Below are positions 25,797 through 35,009 of a DNA stretch of 64,000 nucleotides, piece by piece. Source of the DNA: Planktothrix agardhii NIES-204 (GTDB lineage: Bacteria > Cyanobacteriota > Cyanobacteriia > Cyanobacteriales > Microcoleaceae); NCBI GenBank assembly GCA_003609755.1, contig AP017991.1:1753501-1817500 (forward strand). Reading direction: 5' to 3'. Under the pieces are notes generated by a model. It saw only the letters and a list, made by a program, of their open reading frames with translations. It made no database searches and was not told where the DNA came from. Both the position numbers and the translations under genes were made by a program. The first letter of the stretch is position 1, and every line of letters begins with the position of its first letter.

Positions 25797-26579
25797 ATGC
25801 AGACTAATTCTCAGGACTCTCATCTTAACTCCCTCAGACAATGGGCAAATTTAATGGCGATTATCGCCGCATTTGGAATTAATGTATTAGCGAACTTAGC
25901 TCCCTTTAATGGTTTAACTATTGGATAAATTTCTAATACAGTTTTTAGAGATGTTAAAATTATTCCGGCTAATTATGCCTTTGCTATCTGGGGCTTAATT
26001 TATCTAGGATTATTCGGTTTTGCCCTATATCAATTTTTACCTCAAAACCAGGAAAATCCGCGATTAGAGAAGTTAGGTTTTGCCTTGGTTTTAGCCAGTA
26101 TTGCCCAAATAATTTGGGTATTTTTATTTCAATATCAGATGTTTTTTTTGTCCCTGGGGGCAATGATAGCCATTTTAAATTCTTTAATTGTGGCTTATTT
26201 AAGATTAAATATTGGTAGGGTTAAAGTCTCTAAACAAGAACGCTGGTATGTTGATCTTCCGATTAGTATTTATTTAGGTTGGATTAGTGTCGCAACCATT
26301 GTGAATGTCGCTTTAGTCTTGGAAAATTGGCAATGGAAAGGCGGGGGAATTTCACCGGAATTATGGACAGCAATTTTATTAGTAATTGCTGGAACTGTAG
26401 CGTCTATTTTAATTATTGAACGGAATGAAATTGCCTATCCTTTTGTGATTATGTGGGCACTTTGTGCGATCGCAGTTCGCCAAACTACCCAACCTTTAAT
26501 TTTAGTCACAGCGATCGCCGTATCTCTATCTTTAGGATTATTTGGATTAAGTTTAACTATTTTACGACGAAGGATTTAA
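25797..26579 (+). pseudogene. TspO/MBR-like (tryptophan-rich sensory) membrane protein with in-frame stop
   Basis: Reading from ATG 25797, the frame is open for 43 codons (MQTNSQDSHL to PFNGLTIG). It then meets TAA at 25926-25928, where homologues would be expected to have a sense codon such as GAA. The same frame continues without further stops to 26579 and encodes the rest of a 260-residue protein with about six membrane helices, including IIPANYAFAIWGLIYLGLFG. The break is a single base change. It may be a recent pseudogene, a strain polymorphism or a sequence error. Reinitiation at a later TTG is possible. Confidence 0.75.
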
Positions 26580-26580
26580 G

Positions 26581-26655
26581 CAGATTAACACAGATTAAAA
26601 TCCGTGAAATTCTCTTAAATCCGCGATCCCCATTACCCATTCGTAATTCGTAATT
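26581..26655. repeat. 47-bp dispersed repeat copy 2 plus AATTCGT heptamers
   Basis: 26581-26627 is 45/47 identical to 5925-5971. It is followed at about 26637-26655 by AATTCGT-type heptamers. It lies directly behind the membrane-protein pseudogene. Confidence 0.88.
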
Positions 26656-26662
26656 ACCCAAT

Positions 26663-27721
26663 TCAATCTTTTCGGGCGATGAGGAAATAGGTGAACATTT
26701 CGCCTTTGCCTTTAATTTCAATGATGCCGCGCTCCTCAAAAATGTATTTATCTTTTAAACGTTGGTAGGTAGTTTCTGTTACTTGAATTTTGCCTGCGAC
26801 GCCATGGGACTCCATGCGGTTAGCGGTATTTACCGTATCTCCCCAAAGGTCATAGGTAAACTTCTTGGTACCAATAACTCCCGCTTCTACCGCCCCGATA
26901 TTAATTCCGGTTCGCATTTGTACAGGTTCATTGCCTTCGAGACGAAATTGACCGATAATGCTTTGCATATCTAAGGCCATATTAGCGATCGCTTCTGCAT
27001 GGTCAGGACGGGGAGTAGGGAGTCCCCCAACTACCATATAAGCATCTCCGATAGTTTTAATTTTTTCTAAGCCATATTTTTCCGCTAATTCGTCAAAAGC
27101 CGAAAAAATTTCGTTGAGAACTTCCACTAATTGAGCCGGGGATAAATTAGCGGATAATTTAGTAAAATTAACAATATCTGAAAATAAAACCGTGACATCG
27201 GCGAAACTATCGGCAATGGTGCTTTCTCCCTGTTTTAGGCGTTGGGCGATCGCTTCGGGTAAAATATTTAATAATAATCGTTCCGATTTTTCCTGTTCTT
27301 CAGCTAACTTTTTTAAATAGGCTTGTTCTTGATCCCGTAAGCGTTTTTTTTCTAAACAGGCATTAATTCTAGCTTTTAATAAAACCGGATTAAAGGGTTT
27401 AGATAAATAATCTTCGGCCCCTAATTCAATACAACGAACAATACTATCAATATCATTAACCGCCGAAATCATCACCACGGGAATATGACGCAGGGCGGGA
27501 TCAGCTTTCAAAGTTTCCAAGACTTGATAGCCATTCATTTGAGGCATCATAATATCCAGTAACACTAAGTCCAGGGACATTGATGCCATCATTTCCAGGG
27601 CTTCAAAGCCATTAGAAACCACAGTCACGCCGTAACCTTGGCGCTGGAGTCTTTTAGCCAGGAGGTCACGGTTAACCTCATTATCATCAACAATTAGTAC
27701 GCGATCGGGTTGAGCTTCCAT
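26663..27721 (-). CDS. Response regulator with class III adenylate cyclase domain
   Basis: 352 residues. An N-terminal receiver domain has the acidic pair Asp12/Asp13 and phospho-acceptor Asp56 in LVLLDIMMP. A short coiled coil follows (about 125-150, EQAYLKKLAEEQEKSERLL), then a class III cyclase domain. VLFSDIVNFTK and TIGDAYMVVGG carry the two metal-binding Asp. IKTIGDA (Lys) and YDLWGD (Asp) fit ATP rather than GTP specificity, and VNTANRM supplies the transition-state Asn/Arg. It probably makes cAMP in response to a histidine kinase, most simply the hybrid kinase encoded upstream on the same strand. Confidence 0.93.
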   Translation of the reverse strand: MEAQPDRVLIVDDNEVNRDLLAKRLQRQGYGVTVVSNGFEALEMMASMSLDLVLLDIMMPQMNGYQVLETLKADPALRHIPVVMISAVNDIDSIVRCIELGAEDYLSKPFNPVLLKARINACLEKKRLRDQEQAYLKKLAEEQEKSERLLLNILPEAIAQRLKQGESTIADSFADVTVLFSDIVNFTKLSANLSPAQLVEVLNEIFSAFDELAEKYGLEKIKTIGDAYMVVGGLPTPRPDHAEAIANMALDMQSIIGQFRLEGNEPVQMRTGINIGAVEAGVIGTKKFTYDLWGDTVNTANRMESHGVAGKIQVTETTYQRLKDKYIFEERGIIEIKGKGEMFTYFLIARKD

Positions 27722-27888
27722 CTCTTATTCGTGGCTCCTACTGTCGTTTTGGGATAGTAACAACAAGTACCAGGCCCCCAGCTAAGGTTTTCATTAAATC
27801 AGTTGCTCAGATAAAAATTGAGATCGCTTTCAGCAGATTCTACAATATTTCCGTAAGAGTTAAGAGTAGAGATTTATAGTTTCTCTTG

Positions 27889-27931
27889 GCTGATAACTGT
27901 TGACTGTTGACTGTTTACTGATAACTGATTA
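27889..27931. repeat. Heptanucleotide tandem repeat (GTTGACT/GATAACT type)
   Basis: Degenerate 7-base units GTTGACT, GTTTACT and GATAACT between the cyclase and response-regulator genes. It is the same family as the repeat at 36187-36226. Confidence 0.8.
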
Positions 27932-28306
27932 GGGTGCGGTGGCTTTCTTTAAACAGACTTCTATTTTGTCCAATAGACGGGAAAATTCTACGGGTTTTGT
28001 ATCGTAATCATTGCACCCGGCGGCCAAACATTTTTCCCGATCGCCCGCCATAGCATGGGCCGTTAACGCAATTACGGGAATGGCTTTGGTTTTTGGATCG
28101 GCTTTAATTTGTCGGGTAGCTTCCCATCCATCCATCACGGGTAAACTCATATCCATCAGGATCAGATCGGGCATTTTTGAATGGGCCAGTTCCACACCCT
28201 CAGCCCCATCCACGGCAATAAATACCTCATATCCCTTGCGGAATAGGCGTCGTTTGAGCATATCCCGATTCATTTCATTATCTTCAACTAATAAAATCTT
28301 TACCAT
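27929..28306 (-). CDS. Single-domain response regulator (DivK/CheY-like)
   Basis: 125 residues consisting only of a receiver domain: Glu8/Asp9 in LLVEDNEMNRD, phospho-acceptor Asp52 in LILMDMSLPVMDGWEATRQI, the switch Thr in IALTAHAM and Lys in YDTKPVE. It has no output domain, so it should act by protein contact or as a phosphotransfer intermediate. It lies 38 bases after the hybrid kinase and 207 bases before the REC-cyclase on the same strand, suggesting a phosphorelay operon. Confidence 0.93.
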   Translation of the reverse strand: MVKILLVEDNEMNRDMLKRRLFRKGYEVFIAVDGAEGVELAHSKMPDLILMDMSLPVMDGWEATRQIKADPKTKAIPVIALTAHAMAGDREKCLAAGCNDYDTKPVEFSRLLDKIEVCLKKATAP

Positions 28307-28344
28307 GATCTGATCTCAACATTAATAGTTTAGGCTTAGAATTT

Positions 28345-31300
28345 TCACGATTTAGAATTTAATGGAAACTGTTTCAATCTGGCATTCAACAACGTATGAA
28401 TTTCTTGCAAAAGATCTTCACCGCTATAACTGCCTTTCTGAAGAATTTGCTCCACATATCCCCGCAATTGCATCCATTCTGTGGGGGTTAATTCCGCAGC
28501 CGTAATTACGATAACTGGGATATGCGCCCACTGTTCAGCTTTTTGAAGGTCGTGGATCAACTCAAAACCACTTTTTCGGGGAAGAACTAAGTCCAGCAGA
28601 ATTAGTCTGGGAGCGGACTGTTGGATCAATTGCAAAGCGACTTCACCATCGGCCGCCTCTTGAACTATCCAACCCTGTCGCTGTAATAATCCGCGTAACA
28701 TTTGTCGGATTATAGGATCATCTTCAACAACTAAAATGTGATTAGCTAGGGGCAGAATATCCGGTTTCCGATCAGGTTGATACTTACTTAGTAAAGTAGC
28801 CAGACGCTTCCCATCAAAAGGTTTTGTTAGATAGTCCGATGCACCTAAGGCAAACCCTCGGTTTTTATTGCTGATGAACGATAACACGATCACTGGAATC
28901 TCAGCTAGATTAGGATCGGCTTTTAATGTTGATAATACCGCCCAACCGCTCATTTTTGGCAGGATTATATCTAAAATCACGGCATCGGGACGCAATTCTT
29001 GGACACGCTGAAGTCCTTCTTCTCCTGTAGCTGCGGTTTCTACCCGCATTCGGTGCTCGATTAGCGATCGCTCGATTAAATTCCGGGTATCGGGATCATC
29101 ATCAATGACTAAGATCGTTGCCGATGAACTATTAACTGTCAAGGTAGGTTCAACCCAGATTAAATCCGGTTCTGCCAAAGGTTCCTCGGGTTCGGATTCC
29201 AATTCCGCTTCTGGGAATAGGGATTGAACCCAGAGGGGCAAATAGACGGTAAAGGTGGAACCCTTGGATAGTTCACTATTAACGCTAATCGAACCCTGCA
29301 TCATTTGACAAAAGCGTTGACTGATCGTTAGTCCTAATCCCGTTCCCCCATAACGGCGAGTGGTTGAGGCGTCTCCTTGGGTGAAGGGTTCAAATAGTTG
29401 TTTTTGTTGTTCGGGAGTAATGCCAATTCCGGTATCTTGAACTTGGAAAGCAATATAGCCTGATTTGGGATCGACGGTCAGATTTTGCGGGTGAACGTCT
29501 TCCCAGGGTAGGGTTTGGGCTAGACAAATATCGAGGGTAATTTGGCCTGCTGAGGTGAATTTAGCCGCATTACTAATCAGGTTCAATAAGACCTGTCGAA
29601 CTTTGGTTAAATCGGCGAGCATGGTGCTGGGGGTATTGGGGGCATAGTGAATGTCCAATGTGTTTCTATTTTGATCTACAAGCGGTTGAGCCGTGGCGAC
29701 GACACTTTCAATTAACATGGGAATCTCAAAGGTTTCCAAATACAAATCCATCCGCCCCGCTTCTATTTTAGAAATATCCAAAATATCATTAATCAAAGAT
29801 AGTAAGTTACGTCCAGCCGTGCGAATTCGTTCTAAATCAGGAACAATATCTTCATATCCTGAGTCTCCGGCTTCTTCTGCCAAAATCTCACTATAGCCAA
29901 TAATCGCATTTAAAGGAGTGCGGAGTTCGTGACTCATATTGGCTAAAAAGCTACTTTTAGCTCGGTTGGCGGCAACGGCGGCTTCCTTGGCTTGTTTCAG
30001 GGCTTCTGCGGCTTGTTTACTTTCGGTAATATCTTCGATTGTGCCTTCAAAACAGAGTAGTTGTCCGGTTTGATCTCGAACAGCCCTGGCATTTTCTGAG
30101 ATCCAAATAATACTTCCATCTCGGCGATAAACCTGGGATTCAAACCTGGATACGGAATTATTGTTTTGAATTGCTGTGATAAATTCGGTTCGACGGTGAG
30201 GATTAATATATAATTGACGATCAATATCTGTGATGGTTTGTAATAAATCCTCTGGGGAATTGTAGCCTAAAATTCTTGCCAATGCCGGGTTAGCACTCAG
30301 GTATTTCCCTTCTGGAGTGGTTTGACAAATTCCCTCGGCGGCATTTTCAAAAATACTGCGATATTTGGCTTCAGTTTGTCGTAAAAATTCTTCGGTTTGT
30401 TTGCGTTCAATGGCATTAGAAAACATTTCTCCTACCATTTTTAATAGGGCAATATTATCCGATGACCAGGTATAACTAGAATAGATAGAATCAAATCGCA
30501 GAAAACCTACCAGGGCGCGACGACAGACTAACGGAACTAGAATAATGGATGCAATTGCAGGTAAAGTATCGGTTTCGCAATAAGATGATAATTCTAAACT
30601 TTGATGAAATTGTCGTAAATATTCTAAATCCTTTAGTGCTTCTGGGGGTAAATCTTGAATCGCTAGATAAATATTTTCATAGCGGTTGAGTTGTTTTTCT
30701 AACCAAGGAATATCAAAAAGGTAGAGTTTTGAGGGTAATATTTTCTTTAATAAATCGGTTAATCTTGCGTTTTCTTGTAGGCCAAGATTTGGACTTTTAC
30801 TCGCTAACCACTGATAAACCGAATTCATCTGGATTTCCTGATCGGCGAATAAATATAAATAGCTTTGTTCTACCTCAATAAAGATACTAATTCGTTCTAA
30901 AGCCTGTTGAATACCATTTTCAATCCCATCGGTGGTTAAACTAATAAAGTGAGTCGATAAATTAGTAATTAATTGTTCAAATTCTACCCGATATTGTAGG
31001 GCTTTTTCGACTCGTTTTCTTTGGGTAATATCTCGAAAACTCCAGACTCGCCCAACTAATTTTTCTCCCATTTGGGAAGGATGGGAATATAGCTCAAAAA
31101 CTCTGCCGTCTTTGAATTCTACCACATCATAAGTTGGTGTTTGCGGTTCAGAAGAAAGCTGCATGACCGTTTTTAGAAATCGAGGCGGATCTTTTAATTG
31201 TCTTAACACAAAGGCTAGGGCGGATTGATCGTGAGGAGGCTTGAATAGGGTGGTGGGAACTTGCCACATTTCCACAAATTTCTGATTAAAATTTAAGATT

Positions 31301-32001
31301 TTTCCCGTGCGATCAACGGCTAAAATTCCGGCATCGGTGGAATCAAAAGTGGCGCGTAGGAGAGAGATCGAACGTTCGGCTTCTAACTGAGCTTGTTTGC
31401 GTTCGGTAATGTCTAAAAACACTAAGACGGCTGCTACAAAGGTGTTTTTCTCTAAAATCGGAGTTAATACATAGGAAACGGGTAAAATACTGCCATCGGC
31501 GCAGAGAAACTGATCGTCACTGGATTTGATCGGTTCTAGGAAAGAGGTTAACTCTGCGGGGGTGGAGGCGGATTCGGTAAGCTGTTGAAACCCATCTAAG
31601 GATAATTGCGATCGCCCTCCAATCCACTCTAAGACAGGGTTTCCCACCAATTCAACTTCCGACCATCCTAGGAGCCTTTCAGCTTCAGGATTCATTGATA
31701 ACAAACGGCCCAGGGGATTTAAAATACATAACCCCGCCCCGAGGGAACTAATCACCGATCGCGCTCGATCCCTTTCTGCTTGTAAACGAGCTTCTGATTC
31801 TTGAGTTTGTTGGTTATATAACTCCAACATTTCCCGGGAAGACAGGGTAAGGGAGCGCTCGATTAAATTTCGTTCTCGATCCGCTTCATTGTAGCTGTGG
31901 TTAACGACTTCCAGAAATTCTTGCCATGTAGCGATATCAACCGGAGGAGTTTGTCGATCAAGACCCAGGCGTTTGAGTTGGCGTTGGAGCGCGTAGTGCA
32001 T
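28345..32001 (-). CDS. Hybrid histidine kinase: PAS/GAF sensors, HisKA-HATPase, two receivers
   Basis: 1218 residues, no membrane segments. An N-terminal coiled region (1-85) is followed by two PAS domains (about 85-330), a GAF domain (about 345-530) and a third PAS domain (about 540-660). HisKA has His691 in MSHELRTPLNAIIGYSE. The HATPase has NLISNAAKF, DTGIGI and GGTGLGL. Two receiver domains complete the protein: ILVIDDDPDTRN with VILDIILPKMSG, and ILVVEDDPIIRQ with LILLDLVLPRKSG. It is a cytoplasmic multi-input kinase. It begins the transcription unit that includes the single-domain regulator and the cyclase. The signal is unknown. Confidence 0.93.
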   Translation of the reverse strand: MHYALQRQLKRLGLDRQTPPVDIATWQEFLEVVNHSYNEADRERNLIERSLTLSSREMLELYNQQTQESEARLQAERDRARSVISSLGAGLCILNPLGRLLSMNPEAERLLGWSEVELVGNPVLEWIGGRSQLSLDGFQQLTESASTPAELTSFLEPIKSSDDQFLCADGSILPVSYVLTPILEKNTFVAAVLVFLDITERKQAQLEAERSISLLRATFDSTDAGILAVDRTGKILNFNQKFVEMWQVPTTLFKPPHDQSALAFVLRQLKDPPRFLKTVMQLSSEPQTPTYDVVEFKDGRVFELYSHPSQMGEKLVGRVWSFRDITQRKRVEKALQYRVEFEQLITNLSTHFISLTTDGIENGIQQALERISIFIEVEQSYLYLFADQEIQMNSVYQWLASKSPNLGLQENARLTDLLKKILPSKLYLFDIPWLEKQLNRYENIYLAIQDLPPEALKDLEYLRQFHQSLELSSYCETDTLPAIASIILVPLVCRRALVGFLRFDSIYSSYTWSSDNIALLKMVGEMFSNAIERKQTEEFLRQTEAKYRSIFENAAEGICQTTPEGKYLSANPALARILGYNSPEDLLQTITDIDRQLYINPHRRTEFITAIQNNNSVSRFESQVYRRDGSIIWISENARAVRDQTGQLLCFEGTIEDITESKQAAEALKQAKEAAVAANRAKSSFLANMSHELRTPLNAIIGYSEILAEEAGDSGYEDIVPDLERIRTAGRNLLSLINDILDISKIEAGRMDLYLETFEIPMLIESVVATAQPLVDQNRNTLDIHYAPNTPSTMLADLTKVRQVLLNLISNAAKFTSAGQITLDICLAQTLPWEDVHPQNLTVDPKSGYIAFQVQDTGIGITPEQQKQLFEPFTQGDASTTRRYGGTGLGLTISQRFCQMMQGSISVNSELSKGSTFTVYLPLWVQSLFPEAELESEPEEPLAEPDLIWVEPTLTVNSSSATILVIDDDPDTRNLIERSLIEHRMRVETAATGEEGLQRVQELRPDAVILDIILPKMSGWAVLSTLKADPNLAEIPVIVLSFISNKNRGFALGASDYLTKPFDGKRLATLLSKYQPDRKPDILPLANHILVVEDDPIIRQMLRGLLQRQGWIVQEAADGEVALQLIQQSAPRLILLDLVLPRKSGFELIHDLQKAEQWAHIPVIVITAAELTPTEWMQLRGYVEQILQKGSYSGEDLLQEIHTLLNARLKQFPLNSKS

Positions 32002-32134
32002 AGAATTTCGGGGTTGAAGAAGTCGGGATGCGGTCAGGGGAAAACAGAGCTAGGGGGGCTAGTTTTCCCAATGTTTTTTGGGGCAACGGATCTAGTTTAG
32101 CCTCTGGAATTGGTAAGTTATCAAAATTGAAAAA

Positions 32135-32412
32135 TTAGTTTCTGGAGGATACCTCATCACCCGGGGCAGAACTTTCCTCTTGTTGTTCGGCGATTAGTTT
32201 GGGTTGTAGATACAGATTTTCAACTAATATCGAGGAACCTGTTTTGTTTCTGCCAAATTAACAATAGGAACAATAGAAGCGGCTAAAACCACAGAAATCA
32301 TTAATAGAACGATTAAACCTCGAATTTGCCAGAGCAGAATCAGTAGAAATACAGATGCTAAAATCAGCAGCAGACTAGAGAGGGAAAATGAAATACGTCG
32401 TTCAGATTTCAT
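32135..32412 (-). pseudogene. Remnant of an AI-2E/PerM-family exporter
   Basis: From ATG 32412 the first 62 residues give one or two membrane helices with the PerM-like start SSLLLILASVFLLILLWQIR followed by LIVLLMISVVLAASIVP, then stop. In a shifted frame a polar tail (VENLYLQPKLIAEQ to stop at 32135) follows directly. Full-length family members are about 350 residues, so the middle is deleted. The tail assignment is tentative. Confidence 0.6.
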
Positions 32413-32559
32413 AGATTTTCAGTAAGTTAGTCTCAGGGGTTGATCATGATCGAAAACTATGTTTTAATTCTATTTGCTGCCTTGATTTATTTTAATCATT
32501 AAGGGAACATTCGTCAAGAGAAATTATTCATTAATTTATATTTAAGGAAAAAAATATCT

Positions 32560-34929
32560 ATGAAAATTCATGTTGAAGGTTGGCGTTTTATCCCCCATGC
32601 TTATAGTATCACCAATCAATTCCAACTTTTGGAACTGTTAAAGCGATCGCAATTAGAAATAACCCATCAAGATATTCCCGGTTTAAAACCCCAGTGGAAA
32701 CATTTAAACGGATTATTTCCAACTCCATTAGAAACCCAGTTACAACAAATTACTCAAGCAATTAATCCCCCTGCTGATGTTACTATCCGTCTCTATCAAC
32801 CCTTTAATTTTAACTCATCTCAAAGTCAAAAAACCCTGATCTATACCACTGCTCCTTGGGGAATTTTAATTGATTCTTCGCCACAACTTAAACCCCTATT
32901 TCACTTAAAAAATCAAATAATTAATCCCGATGTTACTATGATTACGCCCTCCCAATGGTCACGGGAAGGACTGATCCGCAGTGGTCTAAATCCTCAACAG
33001 ATAAAGGTTATTCCCTGGGGTGTTGATCCTAAAATTTATTATCCCTTAGATGAAACCGAAAGAAATAGACTCAGAAAACAATGGGGATGGGAAGATTATT
33101 TTATATTTTTCCATGTCGGAAGTTTACAGGATCAAGATGGAATTAAACCAATTTTAAGAGCTTTTTCTAGTATTATAGAAAAATATCCCCAAGCTCGATT
33201 AGTCTTAAAAGGATCGGATTTTTTCCATGACTCTAACCAGTGGTTAACCAGTGCTAGTAAACAGGTATTAACCGAGGAAGAAGTTACTAAAGTTAAACAG
33301 CGAGTTGCCTATTTTAATCAAACCCTATCCTGTGCATCCCTAGCTCAATTATACCAAATTTCCGATGCTTATTTAGCGGTGGATATTGCCACTGCTTTTA
33401 ATTTATCAGTATTAGAAGCAGCAGCATCGGGACTACCGATTATTTATGCTTCTGGAGGAGCCACAGAAGAAATTATTAATCCAGAGTTTAGCTTAAAAAT
33501 AGATACTCGATTTAAAACTCGAATTATTCAAAATCAAAGTCAATTCTTTCTGCATCCAAATTGGAAACATTTGGCAGAATTAATGCAAGAGGTAATAGAT
33601 AATTCTGCTTGGCGAGAACAGGCTAGAAAAACTGCGCCCGAATGGATTAATCAACATTATACCTGGAAACATACCGTTGATCAACTCTTAGAAGTTTGCC
33701 AAGATCAAACAGCAATATCCTGGGCAAATCCCATAATTAAAGATTCTGTTTGTTTATCTGATTCCCATAGTATTATTGTCGAAGGATGGCGAGATATTCC
33801 CCATTCCTATTCCTTTATTAACAGTTATCAACTGTTAGAAATGGTTAAATATCCAGCTTTAAAAGTTTTTCATAAAGATATTAAATATGTTACCTCAGAC
33901 TGGAAACCTAGCAAACATTTATTAAGTATCGAAGCTGAAAATATATTAGACCAAATTACTGTTCCTAAAACCGAGGAACAAGTGGATGTTACCCTGCGGG
34001 TTTATTGTCCGTTTAATTTAACAGCTTCATCTAGTAAAAAAACCGCTATTTTTGGCTGTACAGAATGGGGAATTGTGCCACGTTCTATTTTAAATGGTAT
34101 GAAAATTGAATGTTTTAGAGAAGCTCATCGGAATTCTGATACCTTAATTATTACCTCCTCCCATTGGTCGAGGGAAGGATTTATTCGCAGTGGCGCTGTT
34201 CCTGAACGAGTAGTGGTAATTCCTTTAGGAATTGACCCTAATATTTATCATCCTTTACCCGAAGAAAAACGACAGGAATTAAGAAAAAAATTTGGCTGGA
34301 ATGATGGTTTTATCTTCCTGAATATTGGGGTAATGTGGAATGAACGTCAGGGAATTGATCGGATTTTAAAAGCCTTTGCTCAAATTACAGAAAAATATCC
34401 CCAAGCCCGATTAGTTTTAAAAGGGAGAGATGCAATTTTTCCTTCTAAAGACTATCTCAAACAAGCTACAAAAGACACATTAAACGAGACAGAAATACAA
34501 CGGATTTCCTCTCGAATGGTTTATATTGGTAATAACTTATCATCCTTAGAAATGGCACAATTGTATCAAGCCGCCGATGCTTATGTGTCTCCTTATGCCG
34601 CCGAAGGGTTTAATCTTCCGGTGTTAGAAGCGATGGCTTCTGGTATTCCCGTTATCTGTACCGACGGGGGGCCAACGGATGATTTTACCGATGAAAAATT
34701 AGTCTATAAAATCAGAAGTAAATTTGAGAAAATGACTTTAAAAACAGGAGAAACTCGATTCTTTTTAGAACCGGATCAGGAACATTTATTACAGTTAATG
34801 GAAATGGTAATTCAAAAAGAAACCCTTTATCAATTCCTCCAAAAAATCGGGCCTGATTTTGTCTCAAAAAGATTTACCTGGAAAATTGTTGTTGAGCAAT
34901 TATTAAAGGTTTTATTCCACAATCTTTAA
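32560..34929 (+). CDS. Tandem-duplicated GT4-like glycosyltransferase
   Basis: 789 residues made of two homologous halves. Each begins VEGWR.IPH.YS (residues about 5-17 and 406-418) and each contains an SxWSREG(L/F)IRSG block and a GT-B C-terminal half. In the second half the nucleotide-sugar site has the family E-x7-E pair, Glu682 and Glu690 (AEGFNLPVLEA). In the first half the equivalent first Glu is Thr278 (IATAFNLSVLEA), so that half is probably non-catalytic. It likely acts in surface glycan synthesis. It stands alone and has no signal or membrane segment. Confidence 0.85.
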   Translation: MKIHVEGWRFIPHAYSITNQFQLLELLKRSQLEITHQDIPGLKPQWKHLNGLFPTPLETQLQQITQAINPPADVTIRLYQPFNFNSSQSQKTLIYTTAPWGILIDSSPQLKPLFHLKNQIINPDVTMITPSQWSREGLIRSGLNPQQIKVIPWGVDPKIYYPLDETERNRLRKQWGWEDYFIFFHVGSLQDQDGIKPILRAFSSIIEKYPQARLVLKGSDFFHDSNQWLTSASKQVLTEEEVTKVKQRVAYFNQTLSCASLAQLYQISDAYLAVDIATAFNLSVLEAAASGLPIIYASGGATEEIINPEFSLKIDTRFKTRIIQNQSQFFLHPNWKHLAELMQEVIDNSAWREQARKTAPEWINQHYTWKHTVDQLLEVCQDQTAISWANPIIKDSVCLSDSHSIIVEGWRDIPHSYSFINSYQLLEMVKYPALKVFHKDIKYVTSDWKPSKHLLSIEAENILDQITVPKTEEQVDVTLRVYCPFNLTASSSKKTAIFGCTEWGIVPRSILNGMKIECFREAHRNSDTLIITSSHWSREGFIRSGAVPERVVVIPLGIDPNIYHPLPEEKRQELRKKFGWNDGFIFLNIGVMWNERQGIDRILKAFAQITEKYPQARLVLKGRDAIFPSKDYLKQATKDTLNETEIQRISSRMVYIGNNLSSLEMAQLYQAADAYVSPYAAEGFNLPVLEAMASGIPVICTDGGPTDDFTDEKLVYKIRSKFEKMTLKTGETRFFLEPDQEHLLQLMEMVIQKETLYQFLQKIGPDFVSKRFTWKIVVEQLLKVLFHNL

Positions 34930-35009
34930 TTCTAAAATTGTCATCTGGGAAAGAATAGGATACACTGAAAATTACCAGTTAAATTTTTGACGTTTTTGGT
35001 AGTACCCCT

